This document shows positions 11,118 through 21,750 of a stretch of 64,000 bases of DNA, one piece after another. Each line of letters opens with the position of its first letter. Position 1 is the first letter of the stretch. A program made the translations under genes and the position numbers. Below the pieces are notes generated by a model that was not told the origin of the DNA, searched no databases, and was given only the letters and a program-made list of their open reading frames with translations. Location of the stretch: assembly GCA_963971535.1 (NCBI GenBank), contig OZ020585.1, positions 24,185,236 through 24,249,235 on the forward strand, in the 5' to 3' direction. Source of the stretch: Notolepis coatsorum (lineage: Eukaryota > Chordata > Actinopteri > Aulopiformes > Paralepididae).

Positions 11118-11632
11118 ATGATTTAAAGTGGCCAAACGTTACAATATAAATAACGTTTATATAAATAAATCATTAAGTCTGCTATAAGCCATTATCCCTT
11201 TGTGTATGATTATTATTGTCTCACAGTAGTGTGTATATACATTGTGTGTGTGTGTTTTTAGCTAAAGTGGATAGAAAAGACAGTTTATGCAAAAGTCTTC
11301 TTAGGCACCCATGGAGTTTTTATATAAATTGTCTTACAGTAGATTATTTTATTTTGAATAATAATATAAGCTGCATATAAGGAATACAACCAAATCCTCT
11401 GTCATACCATAAAATTGTATCATTATTTTGCATCGTGTTGAATCGCATCGTATCTCCCCGAATCGCATTATGTTGAATCAAATCGTATCGAATCGTATCG
11501 TATCTCAACAGGGGGTGAATTGTATCGCATTGCATCGCCCGGTGCTTCAAATGTATCGTTAATGTATCGTATTGTTGGCACCGTATCGAGATGCGCATCG
11601 CATCGGCCTCGTGATGGAGATGCACATCCCTA
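10504..11632. mobile_element. Non-autonomous hAT element, 1.13 kb, nested in solo LTR
   Basis: Ends TAGTGATGTGACGATTCATC and GATGGAGATGCACATCCCTA form a weak terminal inverted repeat. The flanks are an exact 8-bp duplication, ATATACAC (10496-10503 and 11633-11640), lying within LTR sequence. The interior near both ends is rich in ATCGATT/CGATGCAT words, as in the MITE at 62792. There is a (CT)n run at about 11080-11116. No transposase. Confidence 0.85.
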
Positions 11633-11691
11633 ATATACACAACAGATAACATACATAACCCCCATATAAGGACACTGTCCGTAACAATCCC

Positions 11692-13524
11692 AATCAATAG
11701 GCCTACATTGTGATTATATAATAATTATTAGCTGCAACCAGCAGCTCTATAGGTCACTCTGTCAGTTGGTTGGTTGGTCACGCCACAAAAATCTCCCCAC
11801 TGTCTAGCGGCCACAGGTTTCGCCCTAGGAGGCTGAAATTGGGCATGGAGGTCAAGTGTGTGTGTGTTTGTGTGTCTGTGTGTGTGTGTGCATGTATGTT
11901 CATGCCAATTGGCTAAAAGGGGGTGTGATGGTGGGAGTGACACAATTTGTTTACTGCAAAATACCTCTAAGTATTGACGTCGGTAAAAAAAATTTGACAC
12001 TATCATTGACTTCAGGTACTGTCAGTCAGAGTTGAAATTAACACAGTGGCAAAAAAAATTAAAAACCTAGGAAGCTGGACTTAGACTTCGTTTTTGAATT
12101 GGCAATAGCTAGAATCGTGATTATTACATGAATTGAATATTGCTCCGACCCCTCCGTGAAAATGGATCATTGTGTTGCATGTGACTTAATGCTTGTACTC
12201 AAGGACGAAGCCTCCTACAAATTTGACGTACTGTACAGGCCTACTTAAATTGCTATTTTTGTTGAGTATTTTCATTTTTGGCAAAGTTGCTAGTTACGTT
12301 GAAGAATTTTTTTTTTGCATTCAAACCGGGATAAGTTGATGAACGTGATGCACTTTTCAAAGTTCAAGCCTGCCAGTTTTAAGAGGAAGTAATAAGGGCC
12401 AGCATAACTGGATCAATTACCACTTTATCATAACCTTTAGATGCCAGTGCTTTGATAATTAAAGGTCCTCAAGAATGGAAATATAATAATGCCATCCTGA
12501 ATGTACTTAAGTACCGTAACATTTTGAATGTTCTACACATGTCCTCCATTGACTTTAAAGGTGGTATAAAATGGTATGGATTGAGAGAGTGCAGCCGTTC
12601 AATTTGTCTGCGAGGGAGAGAAATGTAGAGGAGGTAGGTTTTCAGGCAGGCAGGAGTCAGCCCACCTAAAGGGAATTAATGATTGGGCGATGCAGCTGGA
12701 AAGCTTGTTGTTCCACGAGAGATAGATAGCACTAACTTGAGGCCTAACCTAGTGTTATGGTCTGCTAGTCAGCGGATAGTTTATTTTATAGTATTGATGG
12801 TGCCCTGTGAGGATTCAGTGGGGGAGGTTTATGAAAGGAAAAAGCTTAGATGTGCAGATTAGGCAGCATAAACTGAACAGCAAGGATGGAAAGCTAGGGT
12901 TTGTATGGTAGAAGTAGGATGCAGAGGATTTATAGCACGGTCTACAATCATTATTGGTAGAGTTGGGGATTCGTGGGCGGAATTTGCAAAAGGCTGTAAA
13001 TGAGATGTTGGAAGAAGCATTGAAAGGAAGGCAGTGGATTTAGTTGAGGATAAATAATGTCAGCTGGGGGCCAAAATAAACAAAGGATGAGAGTTTTCCT
13101 TTGCTTCTCTGTTGTTTCTGCTTCATGAGTGATATTGTTATCAGGAATTGTTCAACAAGGAAGTTCTGCATGTGGGCATCATAGACCATGAGAGCTAGCA
13201 TGGAGGCGGGTGGTTCTGGGACACTGGAACTAGCTGTAGAGCCTTCCCGAGGTGTTGTCGGCCTAACTTGACAAAATACTGATGAAGGGAAGTGCCAACT
13301 TGATAACCCTAGTCATATACTGGCTCTCACTGCCTATCACTCTGAAACGTTGGGTTGTGGTGGCCATTAGGGGCTATGTGGTACGGTATGTAGCATCGGC
13401 ATTGTCAATACCTGGAGTTCATATCAAAGGGGCACGGGTCTGTTGATGTTGACAATGCTGTTTGGCCGTTTGAAATGTGGGGGGAAATGATACATGTGTA
13501 ACGGTTGTGACATCCTTAAACTTT
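11692..13524. other. Non-coding DNA, mostly unique-looking
   Basis: A GT-rich tract at about 11850-11893. Otherwise AT-rich sequence without frames longer than chance, RNA genes or clear element ends that I can recognise. Confidence 0.45.
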
Positions 13525-13600
13525 GATGCCCTGAGGGAGTTTCGAACCCCGGTCTCCCAAGCCGCGGGCAACAGCACAGACCGCTATACAAGAGGTGAAT
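13525..13600 (-). repeat. tRNA-like SINE head fragment
   Basis: The reverse complement holds a B-box-like GGGGTTCGAAACTCC after CTTGGGAGACC. The flanking bases do not fold into a complete cloverleaf by eye, so a SINE head is more likely than a tRNA gene. Confidence 0.4.
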
Positions 13601-13969
13601 TCACTGCTTTGTAACGTGTCTATGTGTCTTTTGAGGATGAGAGTGAGTTTAACCCATAGCACTGTTACTCACCCCAGTCACTTCACAACATCTGAAGTCT
13701 TTCGTGACTGCGCTTCGCGGTACCATCCGTATGTATACTCTGTGCTGTTTTATATAAATTAGCTAACATAATTAACATAACCAATTAGCTGTCTAACATT
13801 TCCTACCTAATGTAATGCCCGGTTTGTAAAAGTGTTTTGGTGGGTGTGGGGTAGCCAGGCAAGGAAGGAAATAATTAATTACAAATTTGGTGTGTTGCTA
13901 CCAAAAATGAAAGAAAGTAATAAAGTACATTATTAAAAGAGATTTCGATTTAGACTAGTTTCTTTGCAA
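13601..13969. other. Non-coding spacer
   Basis: AT-rich. Nothing recognised. Confidence 0.4.
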
Positions 13970-14505
13970 AAGCCACAAGTTGTTAGCACTGTTGTCTCAC
14001 AGTGAGAAGGTCCTGTTGCCTCCCAGCAAGAAGGTCCTGTTGTCTCACAGCGATAAGGTCCTGTTGCCTCCCAGCAAGAAGGTCCTGTTGCCTCCCAGCA
14101 AGAAGGTCCTGTTGCCTCCCAGCAAGAAGGTCCTGTTGCCTCCCAGCAAGAAGGTCCTGTTGTCTCACAGCGATAAGGTCCTGTTGCCTCCCAGCAAGAA
14201 GGTCCTGTTGTCTCACAGCGAGAACGTCCTGTTGCTTTACAGTAAGAAGGTCCTGTTTCCTCACAGCAAGACACTCTTGGGTTTTAACATGACAATGGGC
14301 TTTTCTCTGTTAAATCTGCATGTTCTTCCCGTGTTTGTGTGTCCGGTTTCTTCCCACACAAAAAGACTGGCATGTGATAGATACGCTCCAGCCATTTCCC
14401 TTGATCAAGGTACTGGCATTACAATTGGAGTTGGTCCCTGGATACTTGTGGTTGCCCACTGTGGTTACGATGGGTCAAATGTAGTGGAATAACGGCTAAT
14501 CCGCA
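13970..14505 (+). mobile_element. SINE expanded by an internal minisatellite
   Basis: GTTAGCACTGTTGTCTCACAG at the left is the head region of the SINE family seen in reverse at 4863-5147. The right part has CTGCATGTTCTTCCCGTGTT, CCGGTTTCTTCCCACACA and GTTGCCCACTGTGG, matching the body. Between them the TCACAGCAAGAAGGTCCTG word, normally single, was amplified in tandem. Confidence 0.6.
13989..14277. repeat. 24-bp minisatellite, about 11-12 units
   Basis: The unit CTGTTGCCTCCCAGCAAGAAGGTC alternates with a TCACAGCGATAAGG variant; AAGGTCCTG recurs every 24 bp from about 14007. Because 24 is a multiple of three, all frames stay open and give 8-residue repeats on both strands; these are not genes. 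Confidence 0.92.
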
Positions 14506-14508
14506 GTT

Positions 14509-14582
14509 GAATGAATGAATGAATGACTTTATTTGACAATATAAAAAATAAACATGTGACAGAAGAGCACAGTCAGGATATA
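14509..14582 (-). mobile_element. LINE 3' tail (left part of a split LINE)
   Basis: (GAAT)n followed by GACTTTATTTGACAATATA: on the minus strand, an end with a short-repeat tail. It continues on the far side of the hAT element at 21902. The interrupting element carries an exact target duplication (CTGCCAAG), which shows that the two parts were contiguous. Confidence 0.72.
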
Positions 14583-14682
14583 CTGCCAAGTAGGGCTGGG
14601 TGATATAACGATAACGATAAATATCGCGATATATTTTAATAATCGATATCGAATATCAAAATTAAAAAAAAATCGAAAAATC

Positions 14683-14716
<34 letters not shown>

Positions 14717-15054
14717 TTACCTGCAACAGGGCAGTTTTAAAACCAGAGACAGTGGACAGACTTGTCTTTCTTGCCTGCAACTTAAAGTAATGGCTTTGCT
14801 TGTCCAAATGACAATACTGACCAAATTCAGATTTCTTTTTCTCTTGTCCATTTATTTTGTTTGCTTTCTAATTTAAAATACATTTTGAAACCGTCTGTAC
14901 ACAGTAGGCTATGTGTGCTAGCAGAACTAGACTCCAGTCACGAGTCACAGTGCACATGTGCGGTGGTTTGTCCACCAAAAAAGCGCCAAAAGGGGGATGT
15001 AACACTAAAGATGGCGGCAATGACAAAGAATTGCTGCAAAATAAACATACATCT

Positions 15055-16207
15055 TGTTATGGTTTGACACCGACCCCAAACGCTAACGACACAAGAGAGT
15101 TGGATTCAGAGTTGCCAAATACGAGGGCTTGTTTATTTGATAATAGGAATAAGTGAAACAGGGAAAGCAGGTCAACAAGAACAGGTACAATGAACAAGGG
15201 GCAAAGTTCTGCTGCTCTGCAGCTTCTCCCGGGAGGGTAGTCTTGGGACGCAGGAGCAGACCTCTGTACCGCTCTGCAGACTCTCACGGCGGACCTCTCA
15301 GATGTTGTGTAAGACCGAGAGAGGGAGAGAGGGAACGGGTCAGTGACAGAGCAGACTTGAAACGAGCTGGAGGACAGGGTGTTATATTCTTCGTGTTAAA
15401 CAACACAGTGATGTGCAATATTCCAAAAACAGCCCAAGTGAATATCTTCATGTAAACACACAGTGAGCAAAAATCCAAACACCGTCCAAATGTGAAATAC
15501 TATCTTCGTGTAAACACACAGTGAGCAAAAATCCAAACACAGTCCAAATGTGAAACAATATCTTCGTGTAAATACACAGTGAGCAAAAATCCAAACACAG
15601 TCCAAATGTGAAATAATATCTTCGTGTCAATACACAGTGGGAGGTGGAAGATCCCAAAAATATTATTCCAAAAAAGGAAAGAGCAAAAACGATAATGGCT
15701 GGGTGAGTGACTGTCTGACAAAAAGGTGGTAGACTTCAGTGTAAAGGTTTACACACGAAAATCGGAAATAGGTCAAGACAGTCAATCTAGAAAAACTCAC
15801 CCAGACGAGCTGCGTAAAGGAACAGGAACAACAGTGGAGGCGAGCGCGCGCCACGGAGCAGGTATCCAAGCGAAGGCTTCTAGGAATTCCTGGAGAATAG
15901 CACAGTGAAACAGAAGCAACGGGGAAAAACATCCAGCGACAAATCAAGACGAACCAACAACTTAGGGTGGGGAAAACGGGGTATAAATAATGAGGGATCG
16001 ATTGATTGAAAGGCAGTGACAGCTGGGGAATGTGATTGAAAAGCGTGGGGAAGTGAGGGAACCAATCAGCGACGTCTCAGATGACGTCAGCGGGGAGAAA
16101 CGTGTGAACGAGGGAATTGAAATACTTGACAGAAAAAATGAATGAAAACAAAGCGAGGGTGGTTAAAGGAACAGAACGAGTGAGAAGGCAAGGACAGAAA
16201 CCTCACA
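15055..16207 (-). repeat. 3' LTR of the gypsy element
   Basis: Starts TGTTATGG and ends CCTCACA (TG...CA). By eye identical to 20598-21750 at an offset of 5,543 bp. The minus-strand AATAAA in CAAATAAACAAGCC (about 15130-15143) is a plausible polyadenylation signal. The pol stop codon (16203-16205) lies inside this LTR. Confidence 0.95.
15443..15640. repeat. 58-bp tandem repeats in the gypsy LTR
   Basis: TATCTTC(A/G)TGTAAA starts at 15443, 15501, 15559 and 15617, exactly 58 bp apart, with AGTGAGCAAAAATCCAAACA in the units. There are three full units plus a partial one. The 5' LTR has the same array at 20986-21183. It lies downstream of the presumed RNA start in element orientation. Confidence 0.9.
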
Positions 16208-19200
16208 GTACCCCCCCCTCAACGGGAGCCGCCCGGCGACCAGGCCGACCCGGCTCGTCAGGATGGGCCCGATGGAAGTCGGTGATCAAGCCGGGATCCA
16301 CGATGAGCTGCCGGGAGACCCAGCTACGCTCCTCAGGGCCGTAACCCTCCCAGTCCACCAGGTATTGGAATCCCCGGCCCCGCCGACGAACGCCCATCAA
16401 CCGGCGGACCTGCCACTGGGGGTGACCATCCACTAGCACAGGAGGCGGTGGATCAGGAGCCGGAGGCATAAGGGGACTGAGGGAGACGGGCTTAACCCGG
16501 GAGACATGGAACACGGGGTGGATGTGCATGGATGCAGGAAGCTTCAGGCGCAGGGCCGCCGGACTGAGTACCTTCAGGACCTCGAAAGGACCGACGAAGC
16601 GAGGGTTGAGCTTCTTGGCCGAGGACCGTAGCGGGAGGTCCTTCGCGGAGAGCCACACCCTCTGCCCAGGGCGGTAAGTCGGCGCGGGAACCCGGCGCCG
16701 GTCGGCACCACGACAGGCGCGCTCAGATGTCCGGAGCAGCGCGGTCCTGGTGATCTCCCAAACGCGACGGCAGCGGTCGAGGTGGACCTGCACGGAGGGA
16801 ACTGCCACTTCCGTCTCCAGTGCGGGAAAAAGAGGGGGCTGGTAGCCTAGGGAGGCCTCAAAGGGGGAGAGGCCGGTGGCGGAACTGACCATTGAGTTGA
16901 TCGAGTATTCAACCCAGGGAAGGAAACGACTCCAGGATGCCGGCCTCTCGGCTGCCACACACCGAAGAGCAGACTCCACGCTCTGGTTCATCCTCTCCGT
17001 CTGCCCGTTTGTCTGGGGATGGTAGCCGGAGGAGAGACTGACCGTTGCCCCCAATCCCTTGCAGAAAGCCCGCCAAACCTGGGAGGTGAACTGGGGCCCC
17101 CGGTCAGAGACGATGTCCTGGGGGAAACCGTGAAGGCGGAACACGTGGTGCGTCAGGAGGTCCGCCGTCTCGGCTGCTGAGGGAAGCTTGGAGAGGGCCA
17201 CGAGGTGGACCCCCTTGCTGAATCGATCCACCACGGTCAGAAGGCAGGTGTTCCCCTGGGAGGAGGGTAGTCCAGTGACGAAGTCGAGCGCCACATGTGA
17301 CCACGGACGGCTTGGAACGGGAAGTGGCTGCAAGAGCCCGGAGGGTGCCTGGTGAGAGGCCTTGCTGCGGGCACAGACCGCGCAGGCCAATACGAACTCC
17401 TTGACGTCGTTTCGCATGGTGGGCCACCAGAAACGACGAGCCAGGAAGGAGAACGTGCGATGGACGCCTGGGTGGCAGGCGAACCGGCTGGTATGGCCCC
17501 ACAGCAGTACCTGGGACCGGACAGAGTCAGGGACGAAGAGACGGCTCCTAGGGACGTTGCTTGGAGCACGTTGGAAGCGTAGGGCACGCCTCACCACACC
17601 CTCGATGCCCAAGGTGATGGCTCCAACCACTCGGGCCTCCGGGATGATGGGAGATGGGTCCTCAGAGGGTGGAGCCCCCTTGGAGTGCATCCGGGACAGG
17701 GAGTCGGCCTTCGTGTTGCGGGAACCGGGGCGGAAGGTCAGCGAGAAGTCGAACCGACTGAGGAAACTGGCCCATCTCGCCTGCCGACCGTTGAGGCGCC
17801 TGGAAGCGCGGATGAACGTTAGGTTCTTGTGGTCCGTCCAGATGGTAAAAGGCTCCTCGGCACCCTCTAGCCAATGACGCCACTCCTCCAGAGCCGCCAC
17901 GACCGCCAGTAGCTCCCGATTGCCGGTGTCGTAGTTCCTCTCGGCGGGGAGGAAGCGACGCGAGTAGAAGGCGCAAGGATGTACCTTCTGGTCGGAAGGA
18001 GAACGCTGGGATAGGACAGCGCCCAGGCCAGAATCCGAGGCGTCCACCTCCACGATGAACTGTCTCTTGGGGTCAGGGTGGAGCAGGATAGGAGCGGAAG
18101 TGAACCTTCTCTTGAGGGAGCGGAACGCAGCGCATGCCGCTGGGGACCAGTCGAACGGCAGAGCGGGGGAGGTCAGCTTGGTAAGAGGCTCCGCCACTTG
18201 GCTGTAGTTCCGGATGAACCTTCGGTAGAAGTTTGCGAACCCGAGGAAACTCTGTAGCTCCTTCCGAGTGGTGGGTTCCGGCCAATCCTCCACAGCTTGG
18301 ATCTTGCGAGGATCCGCTCGGGTCAAGCCCTTCTCCACGATGAAGCCCAGGTAGTCGACGGAGTTGGAGTGGAAACGGCACTTCTCCGCCTTGACGAAGA
18401 GCCGATTGTGGAGGAGGCGCTCCAGCACCCGGCGGACATGCAGGATGTGTTCCTCGAGGGTCCTGGAAAAGATAAGAATGTCGTCCAGGTACACCACCAC
18501 GAACACCTCCAGCATGTCACGGAGGACATCGTTCATGAGTGCCTGGAATACCGCCGGGGCGTTGGTGAGACCGAACGGCATCACAAGGTACTCATAGTGG
18601 CCCCTGGGGGTCTTGAAGGCGGTCTTCCATTCATCGCCCTCACGGATACGGACAAGATGATAGGCACTTCGGAGATCCAGCTTGGTGAAGAACGAGGCCT
18701 GGGTCAGTGGCTCGAAGGTGGAGCTCATGAGAGGTAGGGGGTATTTGTTCTTGATGGTGATCTCGTTGAGCTGACGATAGTCGATGCAGGGTCGCAGGTC
18801 CCCATCCTTCTTTCCAACAAAGAAGAACCCGGCCGCCACCGGGGAGGAGGAAGGCCGAATGAGTCCTGCTTCCAATGACTCAGAGATGTAGAGATCCATC
18901 GCCTTCTTCTCCGGGGCAGTCAGACTGTAGAGGCGGCTGCCGGGAAGGGGAGCCCCTTGGCGGAGGTTGATGGCGCAGTCATAGGGGCGGTGAGGTGGAA
19001 GGGACTGAGCCCTGGTCTTACTGAATACCTCCATGAGGTCGTGGTACTCGGGAGGAACGGACGAGGGATCCGGGGGCAACTCACCAGCCGGTCTCCGGGG
19101 CGGGGGACAAGACGCCGCCTGTAGACAGCGGGCGTGACAGGAGGAGCTCCAGCCCCTGATGGTACCGGAGGCCCAGGCGATGTGGGGCTCGTGCAGCGCG

Positions 19201-19570
19201 AGCCAGGGCCTACCCAGGACCACCGGGACAAGGGGGGATTGGGTAATGAGGAACTGGATCCTCTCTACGTGGTTCCCAGCAATGGTCAGCAAGACTGGGC
19301 CGGTCCGTTGAGAGATGTCGGCCAGGCGGTGTTGGTCCAACGAAAAGATCTCCAAGGGCCTCACAAGGGCCTCAAGAGGTATGTTGGCTTGGGTGGCAAA
19401 CTCGAAGTCGAGGAAGTTCTCGTCTGCCCCAGAGTCGATGAGGGCCTCCACCGTGGCACGTTGGTCCCCCCAGGCCAGGGTGACGCTCAACAGATGGTCA
19501 GGTGGTGCGCGGCGCTGGGAATGGGAAAAACGGCTCACCAGGATCTCCCGGGGTCTTGGTGAGCCCGATC
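16203..19570 (-). CDS. pol: gypsy pol polyprotein: protease, RT, RNase H, integrase, chromodomain
   Basis: Residue numbers count from the GTG at 19538, giving 1,111 residues; the frame is open further upstream to at least 19570, overlapping gag in the -1 frame, and no ATG begins it. Protease has DSGA at 35-38. RT (about 200-380) has the YLDD catalytic box at 350-353. RNase H has D499, E542, D569 and D612. Integrase has an HHCC zinc site (H689, H693, C719, C722) and D752, D812, E848 with the classic 35-residue D-E spacing. A chromodomain follows at about 1037-1090 ([16 protein letters not shown]). It processes Gag-Pol, copies the RNA and inserts the cDNA; the chromodomain probably guides it to marked chromatin. 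I see no canonical slippery heptamer in the overlap, so the expression mechanism is open. Nothing is broken. Confidence 0.95.
16208..16222 (-). promoter_or_regulatory. Polypurine tract of the gypsy element
   Basis: On the minus strand GAGGGGGGGG (16220-16211) plus TAC lies directly before the 3' LTR: the expected primer for plus-strand DNA synthesis. It overlaps the last codons of pol. Confidence 0.85.
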
Positions 19571-20584
19571 TTTTGGCCGGGTAGGGCAGTCGGCGATACG
19601 GTGTCCCGCACCTCCGCAGTAGAGGCAGAGACCGGACCTGAGCCTTGCCTGACGCTCCGCCTGGCTCAGATGAGAGCGTCCCAGCTGCATGGGTTCCTCC
19701 TCGCGCACCGGACGGGGAAGCCTGTTACCCACAGTAGTGTTGGGGACGGGGCGTCCAGGAGTCCGGGGTGCTTCAGGAGGTGACAGTCGGGCCCTCTCGC
19801 GCCTTCTCTCCAGGAGGCGTCCGTCAATACGGATGACAAGGCTAAACAGCTCCTCGAGGGAGTCGGGCACCTCCCTGGTAGCGAGCTGGTCCCGGACTGC
19901 GTCACTGAGCCCCCTTATGAAGGTTAGGCGAAGAGCAGGTTCGTTCCATCCGCTCTCCACCGCCGCCAGTCGAAACTCCATGACATAGTCCGTCACCCTG
20001 CTGCTCCCTTGCCGGAAGGTCCCCAACCGGGCTCCAGGGTCCAGACCTCGGGCTGGATGGTGGAACACTCTGCGGAGCTCCGCCACGAAGTCTGGGTAGG
20101 AGAACAAAAAATCTGCTTCCATTGCCCAGGAGGATGTGACCCACTGGGCAGCATGGCCTGAAAGTAGGTTGGTTATATAAGCCACTCGGGACCCATGAGC
20201 TGAAAAACGGCTTGGCTGATGACGGAAAACCAACTCACATTGCATGATGAATGTGGCACACTCCTCGGGATTACCGTCAAACAGCCGTGGGACGGAGAGA
20301 AGGGGTTCCCGAGGTGCGAGATCTGCTGGGGCTGCGGGGAATGTTCCTGGAGGGTGTGAGAGATGAAAAGTATTAACGGCGTCGCCCAGCGAGTTAAGCT
20401 GGGCGAGAATCTCGGACTGTTGTCCCGCCATAGCGGCCATTGAACCCTGCATAGGCAGGACCTGGTCCCTGAGGTTCTGCACCGCAGCCGCAGCCCGCTC
20501 TAGTTGGAGACCGTGATCCCTGGTCAACTCGACTTGAAATGCAAGTGCGGTTCTGACCCCCTCTGTGTCGGCTGGGGTCGTCAT
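19535..20584 (-). CDS. gag: gypsy Gag protein
   Basis: 349 residues from an ATG at 20584. An N-terminal helical, probably coiled-coil part (about 15-70) is followed by a capsid-like region (about 95-260; [20 protein letters not shown]) and a retrotransposon zinc knuckle C320-x2-C323-x4-H328-x4-C333. It should assemble the particle and bind element RNA. The start is fixed by position: this ATG is only 13 bases after the 5' LTR, so the leader is extremely short. It ends TGA at 19537-19535, overlapping pol, which reads in the -1 frame. Domesticated relatives of this group in mammals include PEG10 and the RTL genes; this copy is a transposon gene, not domesticated. Confidence 0.94.
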   Translation of the reverse strand: MTTPADTEGVRTALAFQVELTRDHGLQLERAAAAVQNLRDQVLPMQGSMAAMAGQQSEILAQLNSLGDAVNTFHLSHPPGTFPAAPADLAPREPLLSVPRLFDGNPEECATFIMQCELVFRHQPSRFSAHGSRVAYITNLLSGHAAQWVTSSWAMEADFLFSYPDFVAELRRVFHHPARGLDPGARLGTFRQGSSRVTDYVMEFRLAAVESGWNEPALRLTFIRGLSDAVRDQLATREVPDSLEELFSLVIRIDGRLLERRRERARLSPPEAPRTPGRPVPNTTVGNRLPRPVREEEPMQLGRSHLSQAERQARLRSGLCLYCGGAGHRIADCPTRPKDRAHQDPGRSW

Positions 20585-20597
20585 GGTTGGTTCGTAA
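20585..20597 (-). promoter_or_regulatory. Primer-binding region of gypsy element, self-priming type
   Basis: The 13 bases between the 5' LTR and gag read TTACGAACCAACC on the minus strand. There is no TGG start, as tRNA-primed elements have. ACGAACCAAC, two bases after the LTR, is exactly complementary to GTTGGTTCGT at 21501-21492 (minus strand) in the same LTR, just at the expected RNA 5' end. In Tf1 and sushi-group elements the RNA 5' end anneals to this site and primes its own reverse transcription. Confidence 0.8.
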
Positions 20598-21750
20598 TGT
20601 TATGGTTTGACACCGACCCCAAACGCTAACGACACAAGAGAGTTGGATTCAGAGTTGCCAAATACGAGGGCTTGTTTATTTGATAATAGGAATAAGTGAA
20701 ACAGGGAAAGCAGGTCAACAAGAACAGGTACAATGAACAAGGGGCAAAGTTCTGCTGCTCTGCAGCTTCTCCCGGGAGGGTAGTCTTGGGACGCAGGAGC
20801 AGACCTCTGTACCGCTCTGCAGACTCTCACGGCGGACCTCTCAGATGTTGTGTAAGACCGAGAGAGGGAGAGAGGGAACGGGTCAGTGACAGAGCAGACT
20901 TGAAACGAGCTGGAGGACAGGGTGTTATATTCTTCGTGTTAAACAACACAGTGATGTGCAATATTCCAAAAACAGCCCAAGTGAATATCTTCATGTAAAC
21001 ACACAGTGAGCAAAAATCCAAACACCGTCCAAATGTGAAATACTATCTTCGTGTAAACACACAGTGAGCAAAAATCCAAACACAGTCCAAATGTGAAACA
21101 ATATCTTCGTGTAAATACACAGTGAGCAAAAATCCAAACACAGTCCAAATGTGAAATAATATCTTCGTGTCAATACACAGTGGGAGGTGGAAGATCCCAA
21201 AAATATTATTCCAAAAAAGGAAAGAGCAAAAACGATAATGGCTGGGTGAGTGACTGTCTGACAAAAAGGTGGTAGACTTCAGTGTAAAGGTTTACACACG
21301 AAAATCGGAAATAGGTCAAGACAGTCAATCTAGAAAAACTCACCCAGACGAGCTGCGTAAAGGAACAGGAACAACAGTGGAGGCGAGCGCGCGCCACGGA
21401 GCAGGTATCCAAGCGAAGGCTTCTAGGAATTCCTGGAGAATAGCACAGTGAAACAGAAGCAACGGGGAAAAACATCCAGCGACAAATCAAGACGAACCAA
21501 CAACTTAGGGTGGGGAAAACGGGGTATAAATAATGAGGGATCGATTGATTGAAAGGCAGTGACAGCTGGGGAATGTGATTGAAAAGCGTGGGGAAGTGAG
21601 GGAACCAATCAGCGACGTCTCAGATGACGTCAGCGGGGAGAAACGTGTGAACGAGGGAATTGAAATACTTGACAGAAAAAATGAATGAAAACAAAGCGAG
21701 GGTGGTTAAAGGAACAGAACGAGTGAGAAGGCAAGGACAGAAACCTCACA
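20598..21750 (-). repeat. 5' LTR of the gypsy element (promoter side)
   Basis: Identical by eye to the 3' LTR. It ends at 21750 (CCTCACA) against the target duplication CATCT. It carries the presumed promoter near 21532-21525 and the 58-bp repeat array. Confidence 0.95.
21492..21532 (-). promoter_or_regulatory. gypsy LTR core promoter and RNA 5' end
   Basis: On the minus strand a TATA-like TATTTATA (21532-21525) is followed after about 31 bp (measured from its first base) by GTTGTTGGTTCGT (21504-21492). A start here would put the self-priming sequence within the first bases of the RNA. The start site is inferred from spacing. Confidence 0.65.

Larger units (their letters stand above)
9531..11686 (-). 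mobile_element. Solo LTR of a retrotransposon, split by an hAT element
   Basis: Starts TGTTACGCACG and ends GTCCGTAACA (TG...CA, with TGTTACG/CGTAACA inverted ends). It is flanked by an exact 5-bp duplication, ATCCC, at 9526-9530 and 11687-11691. With the nested hAT element (10504-11632) and its extra 8-bp duplication removed, the LTR is about 1.02 kb. No internal coding part and no second LTR are present, so it is a solo LTR left by LTR-LTR recombination. Orientation is inferred as minus from an AATAAA-type signal in AAATAAATATTATTATT near the left end and a TATA-like TTTATATAT at about 10340. Internal tandem units are like those in the gypsy LTR at 15 kb. Confidence 0.82.
15055..21750 (-). 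mobile_element. Complete Ty3/gypsy retrotransposon (Tf1/sushi group, chromovirus)
   Basis: A 6,696-bp element with two 1,153-bp LTRs, gag, pol, a polypurine tract and a primer region, bounded by an exact 5-bp duplication, CATCT (15050-15054 and 21751-21755). Domain order is gag with zinc knuckle, protease, RT, RNase H, integrase, chromodomain, as in vertebrate Tf1/sushi elements. I see no difference between the LTRs, both frames are open and all key residues are present, so it inserted recently and may be competent. There is no env. It lies inside an hAT element, which lies inside a LINE. Confidence 0.95.

Noticed and set aside
13980-14492. 170-residue plus-strand frame with 8-residue repeats (and mirror frames on the minus strand)
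   Set aside because: Produced by the 24-bp minisatellite; all frames stay open because the unit is a multiple of three.
17104-19562. Several long frames antisense or in other frames of gypsy pol
   Set aside because: Shadows of the GC-rich pol coding sequence; only the minus-strand frame has domain motifs.
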